Assembly (NCBI GenBank): GCA_937926105.1
Contig: CALANS010000176.1
Span: 1-64,000, forward strand
DNA from: an uncultured Actinomycetes bacterium
Lineage (GTDB): Bacteria; Actinomycetota; Actinomycetes; Mycobacteriales; Nakamurellaceae
Reading direction: 5' to 3'
Length of the DNA: 64,000 bases
The position numbers were made by a program, and so were the translations under genes. Positions within the stretch are counted from its first letter, which is position 1. The number at the start of each line of letters is the position of its first letter. A model generated the notes under the pieces. That model had not been told where the DNA came from and made no database searches. It saw nothing but the letters and a program-made list of their open reading frames with translations. Below, in pieces: positions 15,033 to 24,627 of the stretch.

Positions 15033-15863
15033 ATGACGCCGCCAGATGCCGCCCCGGACCTCGCCGGGTCCCGGTCGACGCTGCCCGGGGCTGCGTCCGC
15101 GACGCCCGGGTCCCTGGTCGGGCGAACGGCGCTGGTGACCGGCGCCGCCAGTGGGATCGGTGCGGCGGTGGCACGTCGGCTGGCCGGCGACGGGGTGCGC
15201 GTCATCGCCCTGGATCGGGACGCCGACGGGGTAGCCGCGGTCGCCGCGAGCGTCGGTGCCCGCCCGCTGGTAGTCGATCTGGCCGACACGGCCGGTGTCG
15301 CGGACGCGGTGGCCGATATCGCTGACTCGGTCGACATCCTGGTGAACAACGCCGGCATCCAGCATGTCGAACCGGTTGAGACCTTTCCGCTGGCGACCTA
15401 CGAGACCATCATCAAGATCATGCTGGTGGCGCCCTTCGCGCTGTGCCGGGCCGTGCTTCCCGGCATGTACCGGCGCGGCTGGGGTCGCCTGGTGCACCTC
15501 TCGTCGGCGCACGGGCGGCGCGCCAGCGCCTACAAGTCGGCCTACGTGTCCGCCAAGCACGGCTTGGAGGGGCTGTCCAAGGTGCTGGCGCTGGAGGGCG
15601 CCGAGCGCGGCGTCACCAGCAATTGCGTCAACCCCGGATACGTGCGAACCCCTCTGGTGGAAAGGCAAATTGCCGAGCAGGCCGCGGCGCACCACCTTCC
15701 CGAGTCCGAGGTGGTACGCGAGGTCATGCTGGCCTCCTCGCCGATCAAGAGGCTGATCGAGCCGGATGAGGTGGCCGCTGCGGTGGCCTACCTGTGCGGG
15801 CCGGGCACCGACTCCATCACCGGCTCCGACCTGGTGCTGGACGGCGGTTGGGGCGCTCGCTGA
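15033..15863 (+). CDS. bdhA: 3-hydroxybutyrate dehydrogenase (SDR family)
   Basis: A 276-residue short-chain dehydrogenase that probably oxidises D-3-hydroxybutyrate to acetoacetate with NAD. The N-terminal 30 residues are a Pro/Ala-rich extension. TGAASGIG is the cofactor loop, NNAG follows, and the catalytic set is Ser (HLSSAHG), Tyr and Lys (YVSAKHG). NPGYVRTPLVERQI and SSPIKRLIEPDEVA resemble the substrate lid of bacterial 3-hydroxybutyrate dehydrogenases. TTGAGG precedes the ATG. It is followed 17 bases later by a GAF-PucR regulator in the same direction, which suggests local control of ketone-body or PHB use. Confidence 0.85.
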   Translation: MTPPDAAPDLAGSRSTLPGAASATPGSLVGRTALVTGAASGIGAAVARRLAGDGVRVIALDRDADGVAAVAASVGARPLVVDLADTAGVADAVADIADSVDILVNNAGIQHVEPVETFPLATYETIIKIMLVAPFALCRAVLPGMYRRGWGRLVHLSSAHGRRASAYKSAYVSAKHGLEGLSKVLALEGAERGVTSNCVNPGYVRTPLVERQIAEQAAAHHLPESEVVREVMLASSPIKRLIEPDEVAAAVAYLCGPGTDSITGSDLVLDGGWGAR

Positions 15864-15880
15864 TTCGCCGCGGTGGCACG

Positions 15881-17797
15881 ATGGCCGCCACGCCGGTGCC
15901 GCTCGGATACGCCCACCTGCTGGAACTCCTCGCGCGCGGCGCGGACCCGGTCGAGTTCGAGCACCCGGTGGTGGAGGCCCGTGCCCAGGGGTTGCCCGCC
16001 GAGGACATCGCCGCGCTGGACGACGCCAAGCGGGTGGCGCTGGAGGTGCGGGCACAACTGGAAGCGCACCGTCGGCGGGAGGCGGAGTTGGCCGCGCTGT
16101 TCCAGACCGCCTCCGACCTGGCGGCGCTGTCCAGCGTCGACGACGTGCTCGCCGCCATCGTGCGCCGCGCCCGCACCCTGCTGGGTCGCGACGTCGCCTA
16201 CCTGTGCCTGAATGACGAGACCGCCGGCGACACCTACATGCGCGTCACCGACGGGTCGGTATCCGCAGAGTTCCAACGGGTCCGGCTGCCGCTCGGGGCG
16301 GGCCTCGGCGGCCTGGTCGCCGAGCAGGGCGTGCCGTTCTCCTCCACGAACTACCTGGCCGACGATCGGGTGGCGCACACCAGCGACATCGACAGCGCCG
16401 TGATCGACGAGGGTCTGGTGTCGATCATGGGCGTCCCGCTGAAGCTGGGGGCCACCGTGATCGGGGTGCTGTTCGCCGCCCACCGGCACGAGAAGGCGTT
16501 CAGCCGGGACGAGGTGGCGCTGCTGTCCTCGCTGGCCGCGCACGCCGCGGTCGCGCTGGACAACGCCAGGCTGCTGGCGGAGACCCGAGCGGCGTTGAAT
16601 TCGTTGGAGCAGGCCAACTCCGCGCTGCTCCGGCAGGGCAGGGATACCGAACTGGCGGTGCGGGCACACGATCGGCTCGCCGAGTTGGTGCTACATGGCG
16701 GTGGTGTCACCGAGGTGGCTGCCGAACTGTCTGAACTGCTGGGCGGGACGGTGACGGTGACGATGCCCGCGCCGGATCCGCGGACGGGTGGACCAGGGGT
16801 GACGAGCGTGCCGGTGCTCGCCGGCTCGGAGGTATTGGGCGAGCTGGTGCTGACCAGGGACGGCACGCCAGGGCCCGCGGATCTGCGGGTGTTGGAGCGC
16901 GGGGCACTGGTCACCGCGCTGTTGCTGCTGTTCGGTCGGCAGGTCGCGGACGCCGCCAACCGTGGCCGGCGGGACCTGCTGGAGGACCTGTTGCAGGGTG
17001 CGGCGCTCGATCCCGCCGAAACATCCTCCCGCGCGGCGCATCTGGATGTGGACGTGGACGCGCCGATGGTTGTGGTGGCGTGTGCGGTGCCTCGGCACCG
17101 CACCGACAGCGAGCAGGCCGCCGCGTTCCTGGCGGTGCGGCACGGCGGACTATCGGCACGGCTGGACGGTTCGATCGTGCTGCTGCTGCCGGGGACGGAC
17201 GCCGGAGCGCTTGCGCGGCAGGTCTCGGTGGAGCTGAGCAGATCGCTCGGTGGGCCGGTGACGGCGGCCGGGCACGCCGCGGGCACCATCCGGCACTCCG
17301 TCACCGCCATGGACGGTTCGAAGCCCGATGCCGCCGGTCACGCGGCGGCCGGGGGGCCGGGCGCGGCCGGCACCCCTTCGCCCGGGGCCACCTCCGGCAC
17401 CGTGATCGATCTGCCGACCGCCTACCCCGTGGCGCGGGACTGCCTGTCGGCGATGCTGGCGCTCGGGCGCACCGGGCAGGGCGCCACCATGGCAGAGCTT
17501 GGCTTCGTGGGCGTGGTGCTGTCGGGCGGCAGCGCGCGGGAACGATTCGTCACCGACACTCTCGGACCCGTGCTGGACTACGACGCCGCCCGCGGCACCG
17601 ACCTGGCCGCCACGTTGGAGGCGTACTTCGGTGCGGGAAGCCACCTCGGACGGACCGCCGAGCGGCTACACCTACACCCGAACACGGTGGGGCAGCGCCT
17701 GTCCCGCATTGGCACCCTGCTGGGTGCCAGCTGGTCCGGACCGGATCGTTCCCTGCAGATCCGACTCGCCCTGCAGCTCCGGGCGGTGCTGGGCTGA
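15881..17797 (+). CDS. GAF-domain PucR/CdaR-type transcriptional regulator
   Basis: A 638-residue protein. Residues about 70-245 contain a GAF sensor domain (FQTASDLAALSSVDDVLAAIVRRA ... LLGRDVAYLCL ... GLGGLVAEQG ... GVPLKLGATVIGVLFAA), then a short coiled segment. The C-terminal 65 residues are the PucR-type HTH (LEAYFGAGSHLGRTAERLHLHPNTVGQRLSRI). ATG 15881 starts just before the GAF-containing region; the upstream extension in this frame runs inside the dehydrogenase gene. The family activates local catabolic genes on binding a small molecule; the effector here is unknown but the neighbour points to hydroxybutyrate metabolism. Confidence 0.87.
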   Translation: MAATPVPLGYAHLLELLARGADPVEFEHPVVEARAQGLPAEDIAALDDAKRVALEVRAQLEAHRRREAELAALFQTASDLAALSSVDDVLAAIVRRARTLLGRDVAYLCLNDETAGDTYMRVTDGSVSAEFQRVRLPLGAGLGGLVAEQGVPFSSTNYLADDRVAHTSDIDSAVIDEGLVSIMGVPLKLGATVIGVLFAAHRHEKAFSRDEVALLSSLAAHAAVALDNARLLAETRAALNSLEQANSALLRQGRDTELAVRAHDRLAELVLHGGGVTEVAAELSELLGGTVTVTMPAPDPRTGGPGVTSVPVLAGSEVLGELVLTRDGTPGPADLRVLERGALVTALLLLFGRQVADAANRGRRDLLEDLLQGAALDPAETSSRAAHLDVDVDAPMVVVACAVPRHRTDSEQAAAFLAVRHGGLSARLDGSIVLLLPGTDAGALARQVSVELSRSLGGPVTAAGHAAGTIRHSVTAMDGSKPDAAGHAAAGGPGAAGTPSPGATSGTVIDLPTAYPVARDCLSAMLALGRTGQGATMAELGFVGVVLSGGSARERFVTDTLGPVLDYDAARGTDLAATLEAYFGAGSHLGRTAERLHLHPNTVGQRLSRIGTLLGASWSGPDRSLQIRLALQLRAVLG

Positions 17798-17798
17798 C

Positions 17799-18704
17799 TC
17801 AGCCCAGGATGCCGCGCAGCACGGCATCCAGCGCATGTTCGGCGAACATGATCGAGTAGTGATTACAGTCCGGCACGGCGGTGACGGTGACGGTGTTCGG
17901 GAGCCGTGCCGCCTCGATCGCCTCGGCGGTCAGCAGCCCGGGCGTCTGGTTCATCAATCCACGCGGCGCCCACAGCAGGGTGGCCGGCACGGCCAGGGAC
18001 GGAGCCGCGGTGAGCGTCTCGGGCTCGGTCAGCACCGCCCCACCATCAACCCGGATCGCCTCTAGCGCACACGAACTGGCCAGAGTCCCATCCGGTCGGT
18101 GCACGATGTCGTGCTCCAGGTAGGCACGCAGGTCTGCGGCCGCGCTGCCGCCCGCGTTCCGCACCTCGGCGACGGCCGGATTCGCCGCCATGAAGCTCAG
18201 GTAGGCATCGGTATTCGGGAACGTCATGGACAGCCGTGTCATCGCCGGCCCGATGACGGCGGTGAGCAGCGTGTCGATGTCCGCGCCCGGCGGTGGCGGG
18301 AAGGCGATCCCGCCATCCACCAACACCACCCGGTCGAATCGTTCCGGGCGCCGGGATGCCGCGGCGGCGGCCACGTAAGCGCCCATCGAGTGCCCCAGCA
18401 CGGTCACCCGCTCTGCATCTATTGCGTCGGCGATGGCGATGACGTCCTCGGCGTGCCGGCCGATGCCCCACGGCCCGATGACGGCGTTGCTGCAGGCGCG
18501 GCCGGCCAGATCCGGTGCCAGCACTCTCAGTCCGGAGTCTGTGGCAGCGATCGCGCGGGCCAACGGGCGCATCGACATCCCGTTCGCGGTGATCCCGTGC
18601 AGCGCGATCAGGGTGCGTTGACAGCGCTCGTCGCCGCCCAGTTGATGCACGGTCAGCTCGCCGCCCGGCACCGGAACCCGCAGTGGGGGAAGGAATGCTG
18701 TCAT
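17799..18704 (-). CDS. Alpha/beta-fold hydrolase
   Basis: A 301-residue protein with the alpha/beta hydrolase signature: oxyanion loop LHGITANGMS, nucleophile elbow GHSMGAY (Ser about residue 101) and the C-terminal His in DCNHYSIMF. The acid is probably in the LLWAPRGLMNQ region but is not a textbook Asp. The chosen ATG gives MTAFLPPLRVPVPGG; the frame is open further upstream into IclR without a better start. It lies 67 bases downstream of the IclR gene on the same strand, so probably one transcript. It may hydrolyse an ester or amide produced by the neighbouring catabolic cluster. Its stop nearly meets the convergent PucR gene. Confidence 0.85.
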   Translation of the reverse strand: MTAFLPPLRVPVPGGELTVHQLGGDERCQRTLIALHGITANGMSMRPLARAIAATDSGLRVLAPDLAGRACSNAVIGPWGIGRHAEDVIAIADAIDAERVTVLGHSMGAYVAAAAASRRPERFDRVVLVDGGIAFPPPPGADIDTLLTAVIGPAMTRLSMTFPNTDAYLSFMAANPAVAEVRNAGGSAAADLRAYLEHDIVHRPDGTLASSCALEAIRVDGGAVLTEPETLTAAPSLAVPATLLWAPRGLMNQTPGLLTAEAIEAARLPNTVTVTAVPDCNHYSIMFAEHALDAVLRGILG

Positions 18705-18771
18705 GTGCCCGCCGGCCCGATCACGCCGGCCGGCCGATCGGCGGAGGCGTCCGTACGGTTCCGCGTCCAGA

Positions 18772-19575
18772 TCACTCGAATGCCCCGGTAGCCAGCATCG
18801 ACTGCCGGGCCTTGGCGTCCCGCTCCATGACCTGTTTGACCCGCTCCAGCAACTGCAGCAATGCGGCGTATCTGCTGTCGAAGTCCGACTCCTCGGCCGA
18901 GAGGCTGATGGCGGTCGCGTCGTCACCTGCGGCGCCAGAAGCGATTGCGACGGCGAGCCCGCACCGCCCGATCGCGGCTTCGCCCCGGTCTGCGGCATAA
19001 CCCTGCCGACGGATGTCGTTCAACTCCTGCAGCAAGCCCGGCAGATCGGAAATCGACCGGGATGTCATGGTAGGTAGTGAGGTTACCGGTCCGTACCGCT
19101 GGAGTACCTCGTCGTCGGTCAACTGTGCGAGCAGGACCTTGCCGATGGCAATGCAGTTGGCAGGCACCCTTCCACCCACGCGCGAGATGCTGACGTACGC
19201 GTCGGGGCTGACCTGCTTGTGCAGGTACAGGATCTCCGTGCCCCGCAGAACCCCAAGGTTGACAGTCACGTTGCCCTCGTGGCTGAGCCACTGCAGGGAT
19301 TCTCGGACCATCTGGTCGATGTGGTGTTGCACGAGGTAGGCGGGGCCTGCCTCGAATGCGCTGACTCCCAGTCGGAAGCGTCCGGTGGTGTCCCTATTGA
19401 CGAAGGATTCCGCCTCCAGTTCGGTGAGCACCCGGTAGATCAGCGACTTCGTTTGCGGCAGATCATGGCTGAGCTGCGCCAGCGTTAACGGTCCCTGACT
19501 CCGAATCAGACGGAGCAGGACCTGCGCCGCGCAAGCAGCGGCCGGCGCCTGGTACTTCGCGCCCGGACTACTCAT
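18772..19575 (-). CDS. IclR-family transcriptional regulator
   Basis: A 267-residue protein. Residues about 10-70 are the IclR winged HTH (LLRLIRSQGPLTLAQLSHDL ... SLIYRVLTELEAESFV), followed by the IclR effector domain (VNLGVLRGTEILYLHKQ, GGRVPANCIAIGKVLLA, DRGEAAIGRCGLAVAI). The ATG has AAGGAG 10-11 bases upstream; a longer frame reading further upstream has no convincing start. It is divergent from the ABC-importer/molybdenum-hydroxylase unit across 241 bases, the usual arrangement for an IclR regulator of a catabolic operon. The effector is probably the pathway substrate or an intermediate (inference). Confidence 0.92.
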   Translation of the reverse strand: MSSPGAKYQAPAAACAAQVLLRLIRSQGPLTLAQLSHDLPQTKSLIYRVLTELEAESFVNRDTTGRFRLGVSAFEAGPAYLVQHHIDQMVRESLQWLSHEGNVTVNLGVLRGTEILYLHKQVSPDAYVSISRVGGRVPANCIAIGKVLLAQLTDDEVLQRYGPVTSLPTMTSRSISDLPGLLQELNDIRRQGYAADRGEAAIGRCGLAVAIASGAAGDDATAISLSAEESDFDSRYAALLQLLERVKQVMERDAKARQSMLATGAFE

Positions 19576-19718
19576 ATCGTGGTTCTCCTTCGTACGTACC
19601 TCCAGTCCCATCGGGACGCTCGAGGGATGGTGCGGGGATGCTAGCAGTGCTGAAGCGGTGCGCCGCAGATCGCGCCCTCGCAACAAGTGTGCTGTCTCGG
19701 AATGCGCGGGAGTGACCC

Positions 19719-19747
19719 TTGACACGTCTAGTGGGTCCCCCTATGGT
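19719..19747 (+). promoter_or_regulatory. Sigma-70-type promoter of the catabolic operon
   Basis: TTGACA (19719-19724) is followed after exactly 17 bases by TATGGT (19742-19747), a perfect -35 with a good -10. Transcription would begin near 19754, leaving a leader of about 63 bases before the ATG at 19817. It faces the binding-protein gene and lies in the IclR intergenic region. No IclR operator palindrome could be assigned with confidence. Confidence 0.7.
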
Positions 19748-19816
19748 TCGGGGCAGATCGTGAGTCGTCGTTTCATATGTGATACGTCCAGCGGAATATC
19801 CCGGAGGCTAAACGAC

Positions 19817-20911
19817 ATGCACGCAAGGATCACAATCGCTATTGCCGTGGTGGCGCTGATGGCGCTGGGCGGTTGCGGGAGCGGTAGCGGTGAAGACGCT
19901 GCGAGCGGCAGCACCGGGCAGACGCCCGGATCCGCTCCGGGCACTGCCAACTCCAGCCAGACCGACGCGCCAGCATCCCCCGGCGCGGGCTCAAGTGAGG
20001 GTACTGAGCAATCTGACCCTGCCGGAGATCTGGGCACCATCAAGATCGGCTTCGCCTCCGCCACCCAGCCTGCCTATGGCACCACCCTGCTGGCCGACAA
20101 GACGGCCAAACGCTACACCGTCAAAGAGGTCTTCTTTCAGAACTCTGAGCTGGCCATGCAGGGCTTGCTACAGGGCGAGGTCGACGTGCTGGCTATCGGC
20201 GTGAACGGCCCGATGCTGGCCATCGCCCAGGGCGCCGATATCAAGATGTTCGGCGTCACCATCGGGAACGACTGGGTCCTGGTCACCGACGACGACATCA
20301 CCTCGCCGGCCGATCTGGAGGGGAAGACCGTCGCGATCCACAGTGACGTTTCCACCGGGACGCCGCTGCTCAAGGGCACTTTGAGCGACGCAGGGGTCAA
20401 GGCCAACCTGGTCACCATCCCCGGATCGCCCAATCGCGCGCAGGCCATGATGAGCGGTCAGGTGGATGCAACGGTTCTCTTCCTGTCGGATGCGCTGAGC
20501 CTGCAAGAACAGGGGGCCGGAAAGTTCCACGTCCTGTTGGACTACCGGGACGTGCCCTTTGCATCTCAAGCGTTAGTCGCCTCCACCTCGTGGCTGGCCG
20601 ACCACCCGGACCTGGCCTCCGCCGTCCTGCAGCACTCGGTGGACACGGCCAACAAGATCAAGGGCGATCAGTCGTGGGCCTCCGACGAGTTGGCAGCCAT
20701 GTTCCCCGACGACAAGCCCGACTATTTGAAGACTCTGGTCAAGGAGTACGTCGACCGCGATCTGTGGGTCACGGACGGCGGCAAGGCGCTCTTCTCCACC
20801 CTGGACGTCGCCATCAAGACCAACAAGGAACTGGGCACCTTGCCGGCCGAGGCCAGCACGGATGCATCGGACTATGTCGATCTGCAATTCCTGGAGGGTC
20901 TCGGGCAGTGA
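19817..20911 (+). CDS. ABC transporter substrate-binding lipoprotein (NitT/TauT type)
   Basis: A 364-residue lipoprotein. The signal peptide MHARITIAIAVVALMALGGC has a lipobox (LGGC) and a Ser/Gly/Ala-rich tether follows to about residue 75. The binding domain begins at GTIKIGFASATQPAYGTTLL, with VDVLAIGVNGPMLAIAQG and DLEGKTVAIHSDVSTGTPLL. This is the pattern of nitrate/sulfonate/pyrimidine-precursor (NMT1/SsuA-like) periplasmic-binding proteins. GGAGG lies 9 bases before the ATG. It is the first gene of the operon; permeases and ATPase come after the hydroxylase genes. The ligand is unknown, but linkage to a molybdenum hydroxylase and a cyclic amidohydrolase suggests an N-heterocycle. Confidence 0.9.
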   Translation: MHARITIAIAVVALMALGGCGSGSGEDAASGSTGQTPGSAPGTANSSQTDAPASPGAGSSEGTEQSDPAGDLGTIKIGFASATQPAYGTTLLADKTAKRYTVKEVFFQNSELAMQGLLQGEVDVLAIGVNGPMLAIAQGADIKMFGVTIGNDWVLVTDDDITSPADLEGKTVAIHSDVSTGTPLLKGTLSDAGVKANLVTIPGSPNRAQAMMSGQVDATVLFLSDALSLQEQGAGKFHVLLDYRDVPFASQALVASTSWLADHPDLASAVLQHSVDTANKIKGDQSWASDELAAMFPDDKPDYLKTLVKEYVDRDLWVTDGGKALFSTLDVAIKTNKELGTLPAEASTDASDYVDLQFLEGLGQ

Positions 20912-21047
20912 GCCTGCCAGTCTCCCGGGAGGTGCCAGCATCTCTCGGGACACCGGCACCCCACACGTCGGTCACCGCCGCCCGACTCTCGGGCGCCGCC
21001 GAAAGTGACGTGGCGGCCAGGAGTCCCATCACAGGAAGAGGCAGGAA

Positions 21048-21845
21048 TTGATCACGGAGGCATTCCGACACTCGCGGCCGGTGACGCTTCCTGACGCCGT
21101 GGCACTGCTGGGCGAGGACAGCACACCGTATGCCGGCGGCACCGAGTTGATCGCTGCGATGAAGTTGGGCCTGGTCGTTCCCGAGCATCTCGTCGACCTC
21201 AAGCGGATTCCGGAGCTGTGCAAAATATCGGTAACGGAGCACGAGTTGGTCATCGGCAGCGGGTGCACCCACGACCAGGTCGCTCGCAGCGAGACAGTGC
21301 TCGATGTTTTCCCGATGCTTGCCGCCCTGACCGGCCAGATCGGCAACACCCGGGTACGCACCCAGGGCACCATCGGCGGCAACCTGTGCTTCGCCGATCC
21401 ACGGTCCGATCTCGCAACCGGACTGGTGGCGGCGCGAGCAACGGTCGATGTGCTGGGCCCGCGCGGCGGCCGCCTCATTCCGGTGCAGGAGCTCATTCTG
21501 GGTCCGCTGGCCACGTCGATCGAGCCCGACGAGTTGGTGACGTCCGTTCGTGTCGACCTACGGGACCTGGACTTCCAGGAGTACCAGAGGGTCGCACCGA
21601 AGGAGCGTCCCATCGTCGGCGTGTGCGTCGTCGGCCGACTCAGCGGGTGGCGGATGGTGGTGGGCGCCGCGACCTACCAGCCGGTCTGGTTGGACGCCGA
21701 CTCCCCGGACGAGTTGTCGACGGAACGGTTGCTGGCCGGCGTGGATCTGATGTCGGACAGTGACGCGTCGGCGGAATACCGCCGGCACCTGGTGGACGTT
21801 TTGGCCGCGCGCATAGTGCAGCCACTGATCGGGCCGCGCCGATGA
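21048..21845 (+). CDS. Molybdenum hydroxylase, FAD-binding medium subunit (CoxM/XdhB-like)
   Basis: A 265-residue medium subunit that passes electrons from the [2Fe-2S] subunit to an acceptor through FAD. Both FAD loops are visible: YAGGTELIAAMKLG near residues 28-41 and TIGGNLCFADPRSD near 104-117. The C-terminal CODH_FAD_C domain is short (VGRLSGWRMVVGAATYQPV). The start is TTG 21048, preceded by AGGAAGAGGCAGGAA; no ATG fits. The small subunit overlaps its end by 4 bases, indicating translational coupling. It forms the M-S-L heterotrimer with the next two genes. Confidence 0.92.
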   Translation: MITEAFRHSRPVTLPDAVALLGEDSTPYAGGTELIAAMKLGLVVPEHLVDLKRIPELCKISVTEHELVIGSGCTHDQVARSETVLDVFPMLAALTGQIGNTRVRTQGTIGGNLCFADPRSDLATGLVAARATVDVLGPRGGRLIPVQELILGPLATSIEPDELVTSVRVDLRDLDFQEYQRVAPKERPIVGVCVVGRLSGWRMVVGAATYQPVWLDADSPDELSTERLLAGVDLMSDSDASAEYRRHLVDVLAARIVQPLIGPRR

Positions 21846-22333
21846 GCGCCGGCACCGACGCCACCGGCAAGGTCGCGATCGACGTCACGGTCAACGGACG
21901 ACCCGTGTCGACCGCGATACCCGTTCAGGAGACGGCGGCAGAGTTCCTCCGCGACCGACTGGGGCTGACCGGGACCAAGGTGAGCTGCGACATGCAGGTC
22001 TGTGGCGCGTGCAGCGTCCTGGTCGACAATGTCCCGATATCGGCGTGCACCTACCTGGCCGTCGATCTGGCCGGCCGGACGGTGCGCACCGTGGAGGGCC
22101 TGGCGACCGGGGATGACCTGAGCGCGCTGCAACGGGCCTTCCTGCAGCGCTACGCCTACCAGTGCGGGTTTTGCACCTCCGGATTCTTGATGATGGCGAC
22201 GTCGTTGCTGGAGCGCAATCCACATCCGACCGAGGAGCAGGTTGTCGAGTACCTGGACGGCAACATCTGCCGGTGCACCGGGTATCGACCGATCGTCGAC
22301 GCGATCCTGGATGTTGCCGCGGAGTCCTCGTGA
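21842..22333 (+). CDS. Molybdenum hydroxylase, [2Fe-2S] small subunit (CoxS/XdhC-like)
   Basis: A 163-residue iron-sulfur subunit. The plant-ferredoxin-type cluster is held by CDMQVCGACSVLVDNVPISAC (four Cys, about residues 50-70). The second cluster uses the helical-domain Cys of QCGFCTSG and ICRCTGY (about 109-150). All eight ligands are present. Its ATG overlaps the preceding stop and its own stop overlaps the next GTG, so the three subunits are tightly coupled. It carries electrons from the Mo site to FAD. Confidence 0.95.
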   Translation: MSAGTDATGKVAIDVTVNGRPVSTAIPVQETAAEFLRDRLGLTGTKVSCDMQVCGACSVLVDNVPISACTYLAVDLAGRTVRTVEGLATGDDLSALQRAFLQRYAYQCGFCTSGFLMMATSLLERNPHPTEEQVVEYLDGNICRCTGYRPIVDAILDVAAESS

Positions 22334-24627
22334 CGAGTCGTCGGGAATTCCGAGTCGTGGGCAGGGCCGTGCCACGGGTGGATGGCCGAGCCAAGGTCAC
22401 CGGTGCCGCGAAATACACCGTCGATCTGGCCGAGCCGGGAATGTTGCATGCGGCCGTGGCGCGGTCGACCCGCGCGCACGGACGTCTGCTGGGGGTCGAC
22501 ACCTCGGCGGCGCTGGCTGTCCCTGGGGTCATGTGCGCGGTGACGGGAGCGGATCTGCGGGGTCTGCGACCGTTCTACGGCCACATCATCACCGACCACC
22601 CGGTCATGGCGATCGACAAGGTCCGATTCGTCGGCGAGCCGATCTGCGTGGTCGTCGCCCGCGACGCTCGAACTGCCCACCAGGCGGCCGATTTGGTGCG
22701 TGCCGACTACCAGGACCTGCGCCCCATGGTCAGCGTGGCCGATGCGCTGGCAGCCGACGCACCGGAGATACACGAACATGCCTACTCCGGTGGAGGCGGC
22801 GTCTTCTGGGAGACGCTGCCGGAATCCGTCGTAGGAAACATTGCGCACCAGACAGACTTCGGCTGGGGGGATGTCGATGCCGCGTTCGACCAGGCCGATG
22901 TTGTGGTGCAGACCGAGTCCACCTATCCGATGCTGTACGCCTACGCGATGGAGCCCTACTGCGCGATTGCCAGCTACACCGCAGGCACGCTGCGCGTCAC
23001 GTCGTCGACGCAGCACCCCTTCATGGTCCGCCAGGAACTGGCCAAGATCTTCCAACTGCCGCTTGCGGCCGTGCAGGTCCGGGCGCCGTATGTCGGTGGA
23101 GGCTACGGCTCCAAGTCGTGGACCAAGGTCGAACCACTGGCGGCAGTCGCATCGTGGAAGGCAGGACAGCCGGTCCGGCTCGTCCTGAGCATCGAGGAGT
23201 CGATTCTCACTACCCGGACCGACGCCGGCGATGTCAAGGTGCGCACCGGATTCGATCGAGATGGCCGCATCCTGGCGCGTGACTTCGCGATCGATTTCAA
23301 CACCGGTGCCTATGCAGATAGCAGCCCGTCGATTCTGGACAAGGCCGTTCACCGGTGTTTCGGGCCCTATCGCATACCGAACCTGCGAGTGCGCGCCCGT
23401 CTCGTCTACACCACGACCGTGCCGGCCTCCTCCTACCGTGGTTTCGGTGCCCCCCAGACGAATCTGGCCGGCGAATACAACATCGACTTGGCCGCGCAAC
23501 GTCTACGGTTGCCGGCAGACGAACTGCGCCGGCGGAACTTGGTGCCGCCGGGAGGACAGCTGATGCCGGACCGTCGCGGCCTGGACGCCGACCTTGCGGC
23601 GGACCTGACACTCGCGAAGCAGGCACTGTCGGAGCGTCCTGGCAACCGGATCGACGAGTCCCACGAAACGTGGCACGGATCCGCCATCGCCTGCTCGGCC
23701 TCGGACGCGGGCGCCTATCCGGCGTCGATCGTGTCGGTGACCGTGCTGTCCGACGGTTCGGTACGAGTGGCGACGGGTGCGGTCGAGATGGGGCAGGGCA
23801 GCGCCACCGCGCTGAGCCAGATCGTGGCCGAAGAACTGTCCGTCGATTTCGACGACGTGCACATCGTCCAGTCCGATACCGCGGCCAGCCCGCTGGAGCG
23901 GACCACCAACGCCAGCAGGACGACCACCATCGTGGGATTGGCTGCGCAGGATGCCTGTCGACAGGTCCAGTTGAGGCTGCGCGAGATGGCGGCTGAGAAC
24001 TGGCAATGCCCCCAAGGGGAGATCGACATCCGGGACGGTTTCGTCTCGGCCCCGGGGCACGACAAGCTGCCCTACCGTGACGTCGTCGACGAATGGTTCG
24101 GCCCGGGAGCCGGAGAGGTGACGGCTACCGGTGTCGTCCGTCGAGTCGGAGAACTTGCTGCCATGCCGCCATTCTGGGAGATCGGCATGGTCGGCGTTGA
24201 CATCGCGGTGGATCCCACCACGGGATCGCTGACCGTCGATCATCTGGTGACGGTCGGCGATGTCGGGTTCGCAGTCAACCCGCAGGCCACCAAGGCCCAG
24301 GAGTTGGGGGCGGCAACGCAGGGAATGGGCGGCGCCTTGATGGAGGAACTGCTGTACGACGACACCGAGTTGACCAACCCCAACGTGGTGGACTACCGCG
24401 TCCCGCGGAGCACGGACATGCCACGGCGGTGGACGCCGCTGTTGGCCGAGCGGCGGGACGGCGTGGGCCCGTACGGTGCCAAGGGCATCGGTGAGGGGTC
24501 GCTCAATCCGGTGGGAGCTGCCGTGTGCTCGGCGCTGGCGGCGGCGACCAACCGGTGGCCGGAACGAGTGCGTCTTCCGTTGACGCCGGAGCGCGTGTGG
24601 CGCTGGATCGGAGATGATGAGCCATGA
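22330..24627 (+). CDS. Molybdenum hydroxylase, molybdopterin-binding large subunit (XDH family)
   Basis: A 765-residue catalytic subunit of the xanthine dehydrogenase family. It begins VVGRAVPRVDGRAKVTGAAKYTVDL, the usual N-terminal signature. Further motifs are YVGGGYGSK (cofactor loop), SYRGFGAPQ, VEMGQGS and, near the end, GPYGAKGIGEGSLNPV with the conserved catalytic Glu. The AYXCSFR loop of true CO dehydrogenase is absent, so this hydroxylates an organic substrate, most often an aromatic N-heterocycle or aldehyde. GTG 22330 overlaps the small-subunit stop. The actual substrate cannot be read from sequence; the downstream cyclic amidohydrolase suggests a purine-, pyrimidine-, pterin- or lactam-like ring. 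Confidence 0.93.
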   Translation: MTSRREFRVVGRAVPRVDGRAKVTGAAKYTVDLAEPGMLHAAVARSTRAHGRLLGVDTSAALAVPGVMCAVTGADLRGLRPFYGHIITDHPVMAIDKVRFVGEPICVVVARDARTAHQAADLVRADYQDLRPMVSVADALAADAPEIHEHAYSGGGGVFWETLPESVVGNIAHQTDFGWGDVDAAFDQADVVVQTESTYPMLYAYAMEPYCAIASYTAGTLRVTSSTQHPFMVRQELAKIFQLPLAAVQVRAPYVGGGYGSKSWTKVEPLAAVASWKAGQPVRLVLSIEESILTTRTDAGDVKVRTGFDRDGRILARDFAIDFNTGAYADSSPSILDKAVHRCFGPYRIPNLRVRARLVYTTTVPASSYRGFGAPQTNLAGEYNIDLAAQRLRLPADELRRRNLVPPGGQLMPDRRGLDADLAADLTLAKQALSERPGNRIDESHETWHGSAIACSASDAGAYPASIVSVTVLSDGSVRVATGAVEMGQGSATALSQIVAEELSVDFDDVHIVQSDTAASPLERTTNASRTTTIVGLAAQDACRQVQLRLREMAAENWQCPQGEIDIRDGFVSAPGHDKLPYRDVVDEWFGPGAGEVTATGVVRRVGELAAMPPFWEIGMVGVDIAVDPTTGSLTVDHLVTVGDVGFAVNPQATKAQELGAATQGMGGALMEELLYDDTELTNPNVVDYRVPRSTDMPRRWTPLLAERRDGVGPYGAKGIGEGSLNPVGAAVCSALAAATNRWPERVRLPLTPERVWRWIGDDEP

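Noticed and set aside
22330..24627. Large subunit as a true CO dehydrogenase (coxL)
   Set aside because: The AYXCSFR active-site loop of form I CO dehydrogenase is not present, and the downstream genes point to organic-ring chemistry.
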